The notes below the pieces were generated by a model. The model did no database searches, was not told the DNA's origin, and worked only from the letters and a program-made list of their open reading frames with translations. Shown piece after piece: positions 27,423-36,995 of a DNA stretch of 53,205 nucleotides (position 1 is the stretch's first letter; each line of letters starts with the position of its first letter). The stretch is from positions 1 to 53,205 of the forward strand of contig OMIV01000093.1 of the NCBI GenBank assembly GCA_900299185.1, written 5' to 3'. Both the position numbers and the translations under genes were made by a program. This DNA comes from Planctomycetaceae bacterium (lineage in GTDB: Bacteria; Planctomycetota; Planctomycetia; Planctomycetales; Planctomycetaceae).

Positions 27423-28925
27423 TTACTTCGGCGACCAACCCGTCAGTGTTGTGAAAGCCGTTTGTTGGCGAGGAGTCAGCCGCGACCAAGCATCGCGTTC
27501 GCTTTGTTGCTTCTGCTCGCGGCGTGCCTCGTCTTGAGCACGCATTTGCCTGAATTGTTCTTCGGCAGGTTTCGCAAATTCTTCTGGTGACGGTGGCTTG
27601 GCTCCCGGTCTCACGAACGCTGGAAATGGCGAAATCGAAATGGGCAACGTCAGCGTTTCACGGATCTCGTCGCGCTGCGAATCATTCAACTCCAACTGTT
27701 CCGCGACCTCTGATTTGAGCAGCGCGTAAATCCCCAACACCATCCATCGTTCTTTGACGAGTGACTGCCATTGCTCAGCAGTGAGTATCGCCTTGGCCCG
27801 CTCGTGAAAGGGCAATTGAAGAGCAAGTACCCGATTGCGGAGTTGTTCGTAAGCGTCGGCAGTGGCTTGTTGATGGGCAGCGTTTTGGGCTGCCATCTCC
27901 TTCGAGAACTCTTCGCTGAAGACATCCAGAATACTTTGAATCCTGTCCTGCTGAGCGTCGGTCAGTTTCAACGCAGCCTTCGCATCCTGATCAGTAAACA
28001 CATTGCGATACTGAAACTGAATTGGGAATACCGGGAAGCTGAACATCGTATTGAGATACGGGGCACCATGCGGAAGAGCCTGCGTGAAATCCACAACCTC
28101 ATTCGGTTTGGCTGCCTGCTGTCTCGCAGCGAAATCAGCTTTTCGCTTTCTCATCAACTCGTCGAAAGCGGTTCGTTGAGGCTCGCTGAGCACTGCGAGG
28201 GTCGCTTTCATGAACTCGTCATGGCGACCATTCAAGATCGGTTTCGGAGCGACAGGAGCGATCTCTTGTTCGAACAACTGTTCGACGAACACCTTTGTTG
28301 CGGCCTCAGCTTCGGTTGAAAGAGCATCAATTTGCCGAACTTGCTCGACCGTCAGACCGCGTCCTCGCTTGAAAGGTTGTGACTCCAGCAGCGCCAGCAA
28401 GTCATTGCTACTGAGTGCATGATCGATGGTCGGGGGCGCGAGATTCATTGCTGCGCGTCGTCGATTTCTCAGTTGCGTCAATTGCGTTCGATTCACTCGC
28501 TCGATTTCTGCATGCTGCTCTTTCGTCAGCAAGTCAGCAGCTTTCCGTTCCAGTACCTCGATCGCGGTTGCCTCTTGTTTCGCGAGCACCTTGCTCCAGC
28601 GCGGAGTTGATGCCCCGGCTTGCGAGAGCATGCTCTCAAGATGTCTTCGCATAACGCGAGTCATATCGGCATTCCGGGCGATTGACCGTATCTCGCTCGC
28701 AGTCAGCGGAGTGATGCCGAGCCGATTCTGCTCCTTGGAATTCGCGAGCACGACAGTAATGACTTCCAACGGAATGAGATCCTCGGAAACGATTACTTTC
28801 TCTGCACTGTTTTGGGGCGGTTCGACAATCTCTTTTGCGATTGCCTCTTGAGCAACTGCCGCCGACGAACGGACCATTAAGGCTGCACCGGCCAGTCCAA
28901 CACCAAGCCATTGAACGCACCGCAT
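27423..28925 (-). CDS. Exported protein with repeated LTxxQ motifs
   Basis: 500 residues with a signal peptide (MRCVQWLGVGLAGAALMVRSSAAVAQ). It contains seven copies of the LTxxQ-type helix motif known from Spy/CpxP periplasmic chaperones: LTKEQHAEI, LTVEQVRQI, LSEPQRTAF, LTDAQQDRI, LTAEQWQSL, LNDSQRDEI and LTPRQQTAF. The protein is nearly all helix and rich in Gln, Ala and Arg. The motifs suggest repeated CpxP-like units, so chaperone or envelope-stress roles are possible but not shown. Such proteins are frequent and poorly defined in planctomycetes. The upstream gap to 29498 contains the palindrome array described separately. Confidence 0.75.
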   Translation of the reverse strand: MRCVQWLGVGLAGAALMVRSSAAVAQEAIAKEIVEPPQNSAEKVIVSEDLIPLEVITVVLANSKEQNRLGITPLTASEIRSIARNADMTRVMRRHLESMLSQAGASTPRWSKVLAKQEATAIEVLERKAADLLTKEQHAEIERVNRTQLTQLRNRRRAAMNLAPPTIDHALSSNDLLALLESQPFKRGRGLTVEQVRQIDALSTEAEAATKVFVEQLFEQEIAPVAPKPILNGRHDEFMKATLAVLSEPQRTAFDELMRKRKADFAARQQAAKPNEVVDFTQALPHGAPYLNTMFSFPVFPIQFQYRNVFTDQDAKAALKLTDAQQDRIQSILDVFSEEFSKEMAAQNAAHQQATADAYEQLRNRVLALQLPFHERAKAILTAEQWQSLVKERWMVLGIYALLKSEVAEQLELNDSQRDEIRETLTLPISISPFPAFVRPGAKPPSPEEFAKPAEEQFRQMRAQDEARREQKQQSERDAWSRLTPRQQTAFTTLTGWSPK

Positions 28926-29309
28926 TTCGTCATCCTGACTGGTTTAGATCGAGTATGTGAGACCGCCTACTTTGTAAGGACTTGCGAGGGACTCAGTAAC
29001 ATCCTCACGCTGGCCATGCTGAATGGCAAAGTCATAAACGCCACAACTTACACTCACCAGATATCTTTCGAATGAAGCCCGGATGATGGTGTGCGTTATC
29101 CTACAGGCTCAAACTCTCGTCGAGCTACTCGGCAGTTGACGTGTATGTTCTCAATGGCACCCTCGATCGATGGATTGTCGCGCTAATAGTCGAGTTGGCA
29201 TTCCGATGTGGAGTTTGGCAACGAATATGAGCCTTGCCCATTAGCAGCGAGAGACCTAGCGAGTCCGCAGTTGAAGCCGACGTTGCTCGTAAGCGGCTCA
29301 TTCATCGAT
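28926..29309. other. Intergenic region before the palindrome array
   Basis: 384 bp with no convincing gene. Its open frames are short and biased. It must contain the promoter of the LTxxQ gene and possibly that of the downstream ATPase. I looked for leftover toxin-gene sequence in reverse orientation and found none. Confidence 0.4.
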
Positions 29310-29344
29310 AGCACGAAATCTGCATCGTGTCGATTTCGTGCTAT
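29308..29344. repeat. Palindromic unit 1 of the 55-bp-period array
   Basis: AGCACGAAATC (29310-29320), loop TGCATCGTGTC, GATTTCGTGCT (29332-29342); the perfect stem extends to 13 bp with flanking AT/AT. The 3' half TGTCGATTTCGTGCT (29328-29342) recurs exactly at +55 and +110. Confidence 0.9.
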
Positions 29345-29364
29345 TACTTGTGATCTCGACGATT

Positions 29365-29397
29365 GGCACCAAATCGTCTTGATGTCGATTTCGTGCT
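29365..29397. repeat. Palindromic unit 2 of the 55-bp-period array
   Basis: Left arm GGCACCAAATC (29365-29375) with two changes against unit 1, 11-nt loop, right arm GATTTCGTGCT (29387-29397). The right half TGTCGATTTCGTGCT at 29383-29397 is identical to the other units. Confidence 0.88.
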
Positions 29398-29419
29398 CCC
29401 TTATTGGCTTCAGAGTGGC

Positions 29420-29452
29420 AGCACGAAATTGCCGTCATGTCGATTTCGTGCT
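29420..29452. repeat. Palindromic unit 3 of the 55-bp-period array
   Basis: Left arm AGCACGAAATT (29420-29430), 11-nt loop GCCGTCATGTC, right arm GATTTCGTGCT (29442-29452). It ends 46 bp before the ATPase start codon. The three units are evenly spaced: starts at 29310, 29365 and 29420. Confidence 0.9.
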
Positions 29453-29498
29453 ACGTTCGTGTCCGCTTCGAACAGCACCAACATGACGGACGCAGCTC

Positions 29499-30947
29499 AT
29501 GCCTGAACGATTTCCATTTCACGGTCGCCGACTTCTGATCGATCAGTTTGCGGGGCTATTCAACAAAGGCAGAGCGGCACTGGTTGTCGTGCAAGGACGG
29601 CGTCGAATTGGCAAAAGTGCCTTCGTGAATCACTGCGGTAATACCTATGCCGATCACTTCATTCGGCTCGAAGGACTGGGGCCGCGTGAGGGCATTGGTC
29701 GCACCGAGCAATTGAACGCGTTTGCCGAACAGATCGCCGCGCAGACTCGGTTGCCAAAGGTTCGATTGGAATCATGGCCGCAGGCGTTTCAGATGTTGGC
29801 CGGAGCACTGCCCGTCAAAGGACGCATTGTGCTCCTGCTCGATGAGATCTCGTGGATGGCGATCGGTGACAGTGACTTCGCCGGGCACTTGAAGATTGCT
29901 TGGGACAACCTCTTTAGTAAGCACCCCGGACTGGTCGTTGTGCTGTGCGGGTCGATGTCTTCGTGGATCGAGACCAATCTGCTGAACAACGCCGGCTTTG
30001 TGGGTCGCTGCTCGTGGGTCTTCACGATGCCGCCCTTGCCGCTACCCGAGTGCATTCCGTTCTGGCGAGGTAAGGCTGCTCGCACCAGCACGCTAGAAAA
30101 GATCAAGCTGTTGGCCGTGACGGGCGGAGTGCCGCGTTACTTAGAAGAACTCAATCCCGCCCAAACCGCCGAAGAGAACATGCAGCGGCTCTGTTTTGAT
30201 TCGGGCGGATTGCTGTTTCGTGAGTTCGACGATCTCTTCAACAGCGTCTTCAACCGCCGAGCTGAACGTTATCGGCAAATCTGCAAGGCACTCAGCGGTC
30301 CTGCTCAGACTCTGACACAGCTCAGTCACGCATTGGAAACCGCTCGTGGAGGCGTTCTTACAGACGCCCTGACGGAACTTGAAAACTCGGGTTTCATCAC
30401 GTGCGACTTGCCGTTCGCGCCACTGAGCGGAACCGATCAACGCGTCGCGAAGTATCGGCTCAGCGACAACTACACGCGGTTCTATTTGCGCTATGTCGAA
30501 CCCGAGAAGAAACGGATCGCCGCCGGACTCTGGCGCCATCGCTCGCTTGAAGCGCTTCCCGGATGGGACACGATCATGGGGCTGCAATTCGAAAACCTTG
30601 TCATCAGTAATCGCGATGCGCTGCTGCGACTCATTGATCTCGGCAGCCGATCGGTGCTCAACGCCGCTCCGTACTTTCAGAACAAGACACTGCGCCGCGA
30701 GGCATGTCAGATCGATTACCTGCTCCGCACTCGGAAGTCGCTGTATGTCGTCGAGGTCAAGCTGCGAAAGACGATCGATCACGCGTGCATCGCCGAAGTC
30801 CAAGAAAAGATCCGCCGTCTGAAATTGCCCAAAGGTACGCCCTGCCGCACGGTCCTCGTCTATCACGGCGAACTTGATCCCGACATCGAAGACGAGGACT
30901 ACTTCGATTACCTCGTCCCCTTCGAACGACTGTTCGAGTCTCAATAA
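29499..30947 (+). CDS. AAA ATPase with C-terminal PD-(D/E)XK-like (DUF234-type) domain
   Basis: 482-residue protein of the archaeal-ATPase-like family (ATPase_2 with DUF234), cytoplasmic, no signal. Walker A is GRRRIGKS (33-40), Walker B LLLDE (112-116), and VVVLCGSMSSWI (147-157) fits sensor 1. GGVPRYLEEL marks the lid region. A winged-helix-like part follows (TLTQLSHALE...LTDALTELENSGFI, about 271-300). The C-terminal part contains Asp406 (CQIDYLL) and Glu419-x-Lys421 (VVEVKLRK), the PD-(D/E)XK nuclease pattern. Homologues are multi-copy and of unknown role, thought to act on nucleic acids. Three palindromes precede it, and its 3' end abuts a truncated toxin-gene remnant. The start ATG 29499 lacks a strong ribosome site. 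Confidence 0.88.
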   Translation: MPERFPFHGRRLLIDQFAGLFNKGRAALVVVQGRRRIGKSAFVNHCGNTYADHFIRLEGLGPREGIGRTEQLNAFAEQIAAQTRLPKVRLESWPQAFQMLAGALPVKGRIVLLLDEISWMAIGDSDFAGHLKIAWDNLFSKHPGLVVVLCGSMSSWIETNLLNNAGFVGRCSWVFTMPPLPLPECIPFWRGKAARTSTLEKIKLLAVTGGVPRYLEELNPAQTAEENMQRLCFDSGGLLFREFDDLFNSVFNRRAERYRQICKALSGPAQTLTQLSHALETARGGVLTDALTELENSGFITCDLPFAPLSGTDQRVAKYRLSDNYTRFYLRYVEPEKKRIAAGLWRHRSLEALPGWDTIMGLQFENLVISNRDALLRLIDLGSRSVLNAAPYFQNKTLRREACQIDYLLRTRKSLYVVEVKLRKTIDHACIAEVQEKIRRLKLPKGTPCRTVLVYHGELDPDIEDEDYFDYLVPFERLFESQ

Positions 30948-30955
30948 CACATACC

Positions 30956-31005
30956 AGATGACCTCGCCGCAAAGGCATGTCGATGTCGAGCACGTAGAGA
31001 CTCAT
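30956..31005 (-). pseudogene. Fragment of a PIN-type (VapC-like) toxin gene start
   Basis: From ATG (31003-31005 on the minus strand) the frame reads MSLYVLDIDMPLRRGH. This matches the start of PIN-domain toxins, which usually begin MSLYVLDTD...RGH, including the first catalytic Asp. After about 16 codons the similarity ends and the frame runs antisense into the ATPase gene. The ATG overlaps the ancestral antitoxin stop as ATGA, the normal layout of such pairs. The rest of the toxin is lost. Confidence 0.6.
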
Positions 31006-31291
31006 AGTGGCTCCAGATCAGCTTCGACCTGCTGACTGTAGGCTCGATGACTTCGTCGACCGAAGGGTTGTCGCGCAAGTTGTCGACGATGGCTTTCAAT
31101 GGATTCTCGGGAGGGGCACCGGCTTCGACTTCGATGACACGCACTCGCGACAACCGGTCGTTCAAGAGTTGCTTCAATGAGGCGACGGATTCGTCGGGCG
31201 TTGCGCCTTCGACAGAGAGTTTGAATGGCCGTGAGGTCCATGCACGGAAGCGATGAACGCTGAGTTCTTCGAGCAGCACTTCAACTTCCAT
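31002..31291 (-). pseudogene. Antitoxin-like gene, frameshifted copy 1
   Basis: Starts MEVEVLLEELSVHRFRAW, then EGATPDESVASLKQLLNDRL and LKAIVDNLRDNPSVDEVIE. This matches small antitoxin-like (HicB/VapB-neighbour type) proteins with an EGAT-DEA signature. Compared with copy 2 at 32695-32905, ten bases (TAAGAACATG in copy 2) are missing just after GTCAT. The frame therefore shifts away from the original end AYSQQVEADLEPL-stop and runs on to 30941 with a nonsense tail. The original TGA stop (31002-31004) overlaps the toxin ATG. The frame as annotated by a caller would be 30941-31291 and look intact, but it is not. Confidence 0.65.
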
Positions 31292-31299
31292 AGTATAAC

Positions 31300-31370
31300 C
31301 TCTGTTGCTGTTGCTGGACGGCAAGCAACAGCTTGACGAGGCTGCATTCCCAAGCGGAGCTTGGGAACGA
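31300..31370. repeat. Dispersed palindromic repeat upstream of antitoxin copy 1
   Basis: TTCCCAAGC GGA GCTTGGGAA at 31347-31367 is a 9-bp-stem hairpin, preceded by ctggacggcaagcaacagcttgacgaggctgc. A shared pattern (GGACGG-AAGC...GAGGCTGC...CCAAG) occurs upstream of antitoxin copy 2. This sequence type is common as an intergenic repeat. Its translation AAFPSGAWERVKT extends the frame of the next gene artificially. Confidence 0.7.
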
Positions 31371-31403
31371 GTGAAAACCCGTCAGTTTATCGGGAGATGT
31401 ACC

Positions 31404-31967
31404 GTGACCGATCTTGTGCCAACGGAAGACCAGAAGATCAATTGGAGTATTTCGGCAGCACTTAGAGAAGGCAGGTTCGATGATGCCCGAGAATTACTGT
31501 TGCGTCATCCGCAGAAACGCCAAAACACGGGACTCATGCATCGCTGGTGCTTTTCGAACGCACAAAATGGGCGATTGCGTACGGTGACGTTTCTATTGAC
31601 TGAGTATGGTCTCGATATCAATCACGAGGAACCAATCAACAAAAATGAGCCGGATACCATGCTCCAGCAGGCCGTTCATAGTGGGAATCATGACCTTGTT
31701 GAGTGGCTGTTGAAGAACGGGGCGAACCCCAATGTGGGGCGTCCCATTATCGGTGCTATCAATATTCGCAACGACGGGAGCGAAGCTGATGCCGTCTCAA
31801 TGATTCGGCTCCTCGCTGAATATGGCTGCGATCTCAATCGCCATTACCCGTTGATGGGCGACGAGAATGACACATTTACGGCATTAGATTGGGCTGGAAG
31901 CAACACACTGGCGTTTGACGTTCTTCGGACTCTTGGCGCCAAGAGCACCGACGAATTGCCTAAGTGA
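31404..31967 (+). CDS. Ankyrin-repeat protein
   Basis: 187 residues, soluble, no signal. Repeats with the ankyrin pattern are visible: DARELLLRHP, LRTVTFLLTEYGLDINHE, MLQQAVHSGNHDLVEWLLKNGANPN and VSMIRLLAEYGCDLNRHYPL, then TALDWAGSNTLAFDVLRTLGAKS. Start GTG 31404 has GGAG seven bases upstream; the frame extends to 31305 only because it runs through the repeat. Ankyrin proteins of this size are a known immunity type for polymorphic toxins, and the neighbouring SUFU gene supports this, but no toxin is present. Base composition is more AT-rich than the surrounding genes. Confidence 0.8.
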   Translation: MTDLVPTEDQKINWSISAALREGRFDDARELLLRHPQKRQNTGLMHRWCFSNAQNGRLRTVTFLLTEYGLDINHEEPINKNEPDTMLQQAVHSGNHDLVEWLLKNGANPNVGRPIIGAINIRNDGSEADAVSMIRLLAEYGCDLNRHYPLMGDENDTFTALDWAGSNTLAFDVLRTLGAKSTDELPK

Positions 31968-32096
31968 CCAAGAGTTGTCCCAACTAAACGCACCGAGCAA
32001 CTTATTGCATTTTTTCGCCATGCTCTCAAAACCGTTCTCAGCTGGTTCGCAAAAGCCGCACTGACTTCTGAATCACTCCAAAAATCTGATAACTAT

Positions 32097-32750
32097 GTGA
32101 TGGCATTCTTTAGCCGCACTTTCGGACCTGTCTCTCGTCATTGTCTGACTGAGATCGTTCCCGGGTTACCGACTGTAAAGGTTCGCGTGATCGAACCCAC
32201 TGCATCGAGACGCTGCGTGACGCTCTTCACCGACGGAATGTCTGCCGTCCCAATGAAGACCACGAAAACAGATACGGGATATGAACTGGCCGAACTGTTT
32301 ATCGAGCTTCCGCCAGATTGGCCCTATCGCAAATTATCGAATGCAGAATTCAATTGGCCGATACGTTGGCTACGCTGGGCGTCTCGATTTCCGCATCAAA
32401 ATGCTCAGTCTCTCGGCGGACCAGTATTATTTGTCGACGTCAACGAGGCAGTGGCAATTGCGCCGAATCGCAGATTCTCTGCGATGCTGTTGCTGGCAGA
32501 AACAAGCTTTATGAGAAGCGATGGTCGTACAATTCACCTTTATCGCTTATTTCCACTCTACCCAGAGGAAGTTGCACTATCGCAAAACAAGGACATAGCC
32601 GTCCTCTTCAGAGCCTTCGACGCGAAGGGGGTGAAATTCGTAATCGACATGGATCGAGTGAGTGCGGCCCCCCCCGGATGTGACTCGTCGCGACTCATAG
32701 ACGCTTCGGATCGGCATCGGCCTGCTGACGGTAAGCTCGCATGTTCTTAA
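32097..32750 (+). CDS. SUFU (suppressor-of-fused)-domain protein
   Basis: The first ~190 residues match bacterial SUFU-family proteins: TEIVPGLPTVKVRVIEPT, LFTDGMSAVPM, YELAELFIELPPDWPYRKL, RWLRWASRFPHQNA and LYRLFPLYPEEVAL. Many such proteins are immunity factors against polymorphic toxins. The start is GTG 32097 or ATG 32100, with no clear ribosome site. The last ~25 codons (after KFVIDMDRVSA) are odd: a C8 tract at 32668-32675 is followed by codons antisense to antitoxin copy 2, so the original stop seems lost by fusion with that remnant. AT-richer than neighbours, which suggests transfer. Confidence 0.75.
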   Translation: MMAFFSRTFGPVSRHCLTEIVPGLPTVKVRVIEPTASRRCVTLFTDGMSAVPMKTTKTDTGYELAELFIELPPDWPYRKLSNAEFNWPIRWLRWASRFPHQNAQSLGGPVLFVDVNEAVAIAPNRRFSAMLLLAETSFMRSDGRTIHLYRLFPLYPEEVALSQNKDIAVLFRAFDAKGVKFVIDMDRVSAAPPGCDSSRLIDASDRHRPADGKLACS

Positions 32751-32905
32751 TGACGTCGTCGACCATCCGATTGTTCCGCTACGTTCCAACGATGGCCTTA
32801 AACGGACTTTCGGACGGCGTTCCGGATTCAACTCTTGGCACTCGCGATAGGCGGTCGTTCATGAAGGCGACCGTTTCGTCGGGCGTTGCTCCTTCGACCA
32901 ACGAT
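32695..32905 (-). pseudogene. Antitoxin-like gene, fossil copy 2
   Basis: Reverse strand codes SLVEGATPDETVAFMNDRLSRV, then GTPSESPFKAIVGT, a TAG stop, RNNRMVDDVIKNM and AYRQQADADPKRL with a final TGA (32695-32697). It aligns with copy 1 over its length, with small in-frame deletions and one nonsense codon where copy 1 has TTG. The first ~25 codons are gone, replaced by a palindromic repeat. The stop overlaps an ATG (32696-32698) exactly as in copy 1, but the toxin downstream is replaced by the SUFU gene end. Confidence 0.65.
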
Positions 32906-32960
32906 GTGTCCAACAGCAGGCTGTTGGACGGAAAGCGGCAGCAGGCTGCCGCACTCCAAG
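32906..32960. repeat. Twin palindromes upstream of antitoxin copy 2
   Basis: GTCCAACAGC AG GCTGTTGGAC (10-bp stem, around 32908-32929) and GCGGCAGC AG GCTGCCGC (8-bp stem, about 32936-32953). Together with GGAAAGC and CCAAG they parallel the repeat upstream of copy 1, which suggests both antitoxin copies carried the same 5' element. Confidence 0.65.
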
Positions 32961-32962
32961 TG

Positions 32963-36217
<3,255 letters not shown>

Positions 36218-36322
36218 GATGAGGCTTCTGTTTTGGAAAGTTTGACTGAAGTAAATCTAAAAATGTTTTCAGACTGGTGTGTCTTTTCTGTCCGTTGCGT
36301 GTTCGTGAACGGCTTTGGCATT

Positions 36323-36535
36323 TTACGCTCGTCGGCACAATCGTCGAATTAGTCGGTCAATGCATGTAATGAGAGCTATCGCCAACGCGGTCAGAATCAA
36401 CAGACCGGCCATCCCGACCAATCCGCCAATTGGAATTGCAATCCACAAACTCCATCCAAAGACAACCTTAAATAGGCTTGCTCCAATACACGCACCAATC
36501 CAACCGACTAACAAGACAAAGTCCGTTCCATCCAC
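36323..36535 (-). CDS. Small membrane protein of unknown function
   Basis: 70 residues, about two hydrophobic helices (FVLLVGWIGACIGASLFKVVFGW and WIAIPIGGLVGMAGLLILTALAIAL, quoted in pieces), Arg-rich end RLIRRLCRRA. AAGGA lies about 12 bases before ATG 36535. No family recognised. It sits between carB and the HEPN pair and may be unrelated to either. Confidence 0.5.
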   Translation of the reverse strand: MDGTDFVLLVGWIGACIGASLFKVVFGWSLWIAIPIGGLVGMAGLLILTALAIALITCIDRLIRRLCRRA

Positions 36536-36587
36536 GATTGATTTCCTTGCGAGTCGTCATCGAGTGACTGCGATAACCAACAACAAG

Positions 36588-36995
36588 CTATGAGGCAGTC
36601 ACGCGATGAGGCAGAGCGGCGTCGCCGTAGATGTAGACGTTCTCAACACCCATCTTGGCGAAGTAAGTGACGGGATACTCGATGACCTTTTCATCGGGAT
36701 GACGGTCTTTGATTTCGATGGACTGCACAGCGACCGGATCATCAAGACCAACTGGGGTCACATGACATTGATCGATCCATGGATTTCTAAATTCGATCTG
36801 AGCCACTGTCAGTTTGAGGCGGACGTCTTTGAGATGCTGTGATTCCAACTCGGGCGTCACGACATAGAGCCACCAGTCTTCCGTCGCCTGTCGATAGATC
36901 CAAACTGCGGCTGCGATATTGAGATGCTTTTCCGCTACCTCCAGAAACTTCATCCCAATGTCGAGCTGCTCAGCTACCAACGTTTTCTGATCCAT
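36588..36995 (-). CDS. Partner protein of the HEPN module, unknown function
   Basis: 135 residues, soluble, starts MDQKTLVAEQLDIGMKFLEV. Mixed alpha/beta pattern: IAAAVWIYRQATEDWWLYVVTPEL, LKLTVAQIEFRN and VIEYPVTYFAKMGVENVYIYG. No nucleotidyltransferase (MNT) GSxxR motif is present, so it is not the usual HEPN partner. Its start overlaps the HEPN gene by 22 bp, which implies co-translation and a shared role. I know no established family name and infer an antitoxin-like or partner function only from arrangement. Confidence 0.65.
   Translation of the reverse strand: MDQKTLVAEQLDIGMKFLEVAEKHLNIAAAVWIYRQATEDWWLYVVTPELESQHLKDVRLKLTVAQIEFRNPWIDQCHVTPVGLDDPVAVQSIEIKDRHPDEKVIEYPVTYFAKMGVENVYIYGDAALPHRVTAS

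Noticed and set aside
29308-29452. CRISPR array
   Set aside because: Only three units, the repeats are hairpins with variable loops and degenerate left arms, spacers are 22 bp, and no cas gene is nearby. The pattern fits regulatory or REP-type palindromes better.
31305-31403. N-terminal 33 residues of the ankyrin open frame
   Set aside because: They are translated from the palindromic repeat (AAFPSGAWERVKT is a common repeat-derived peptide); GTG 31404 has its own ribosome site.
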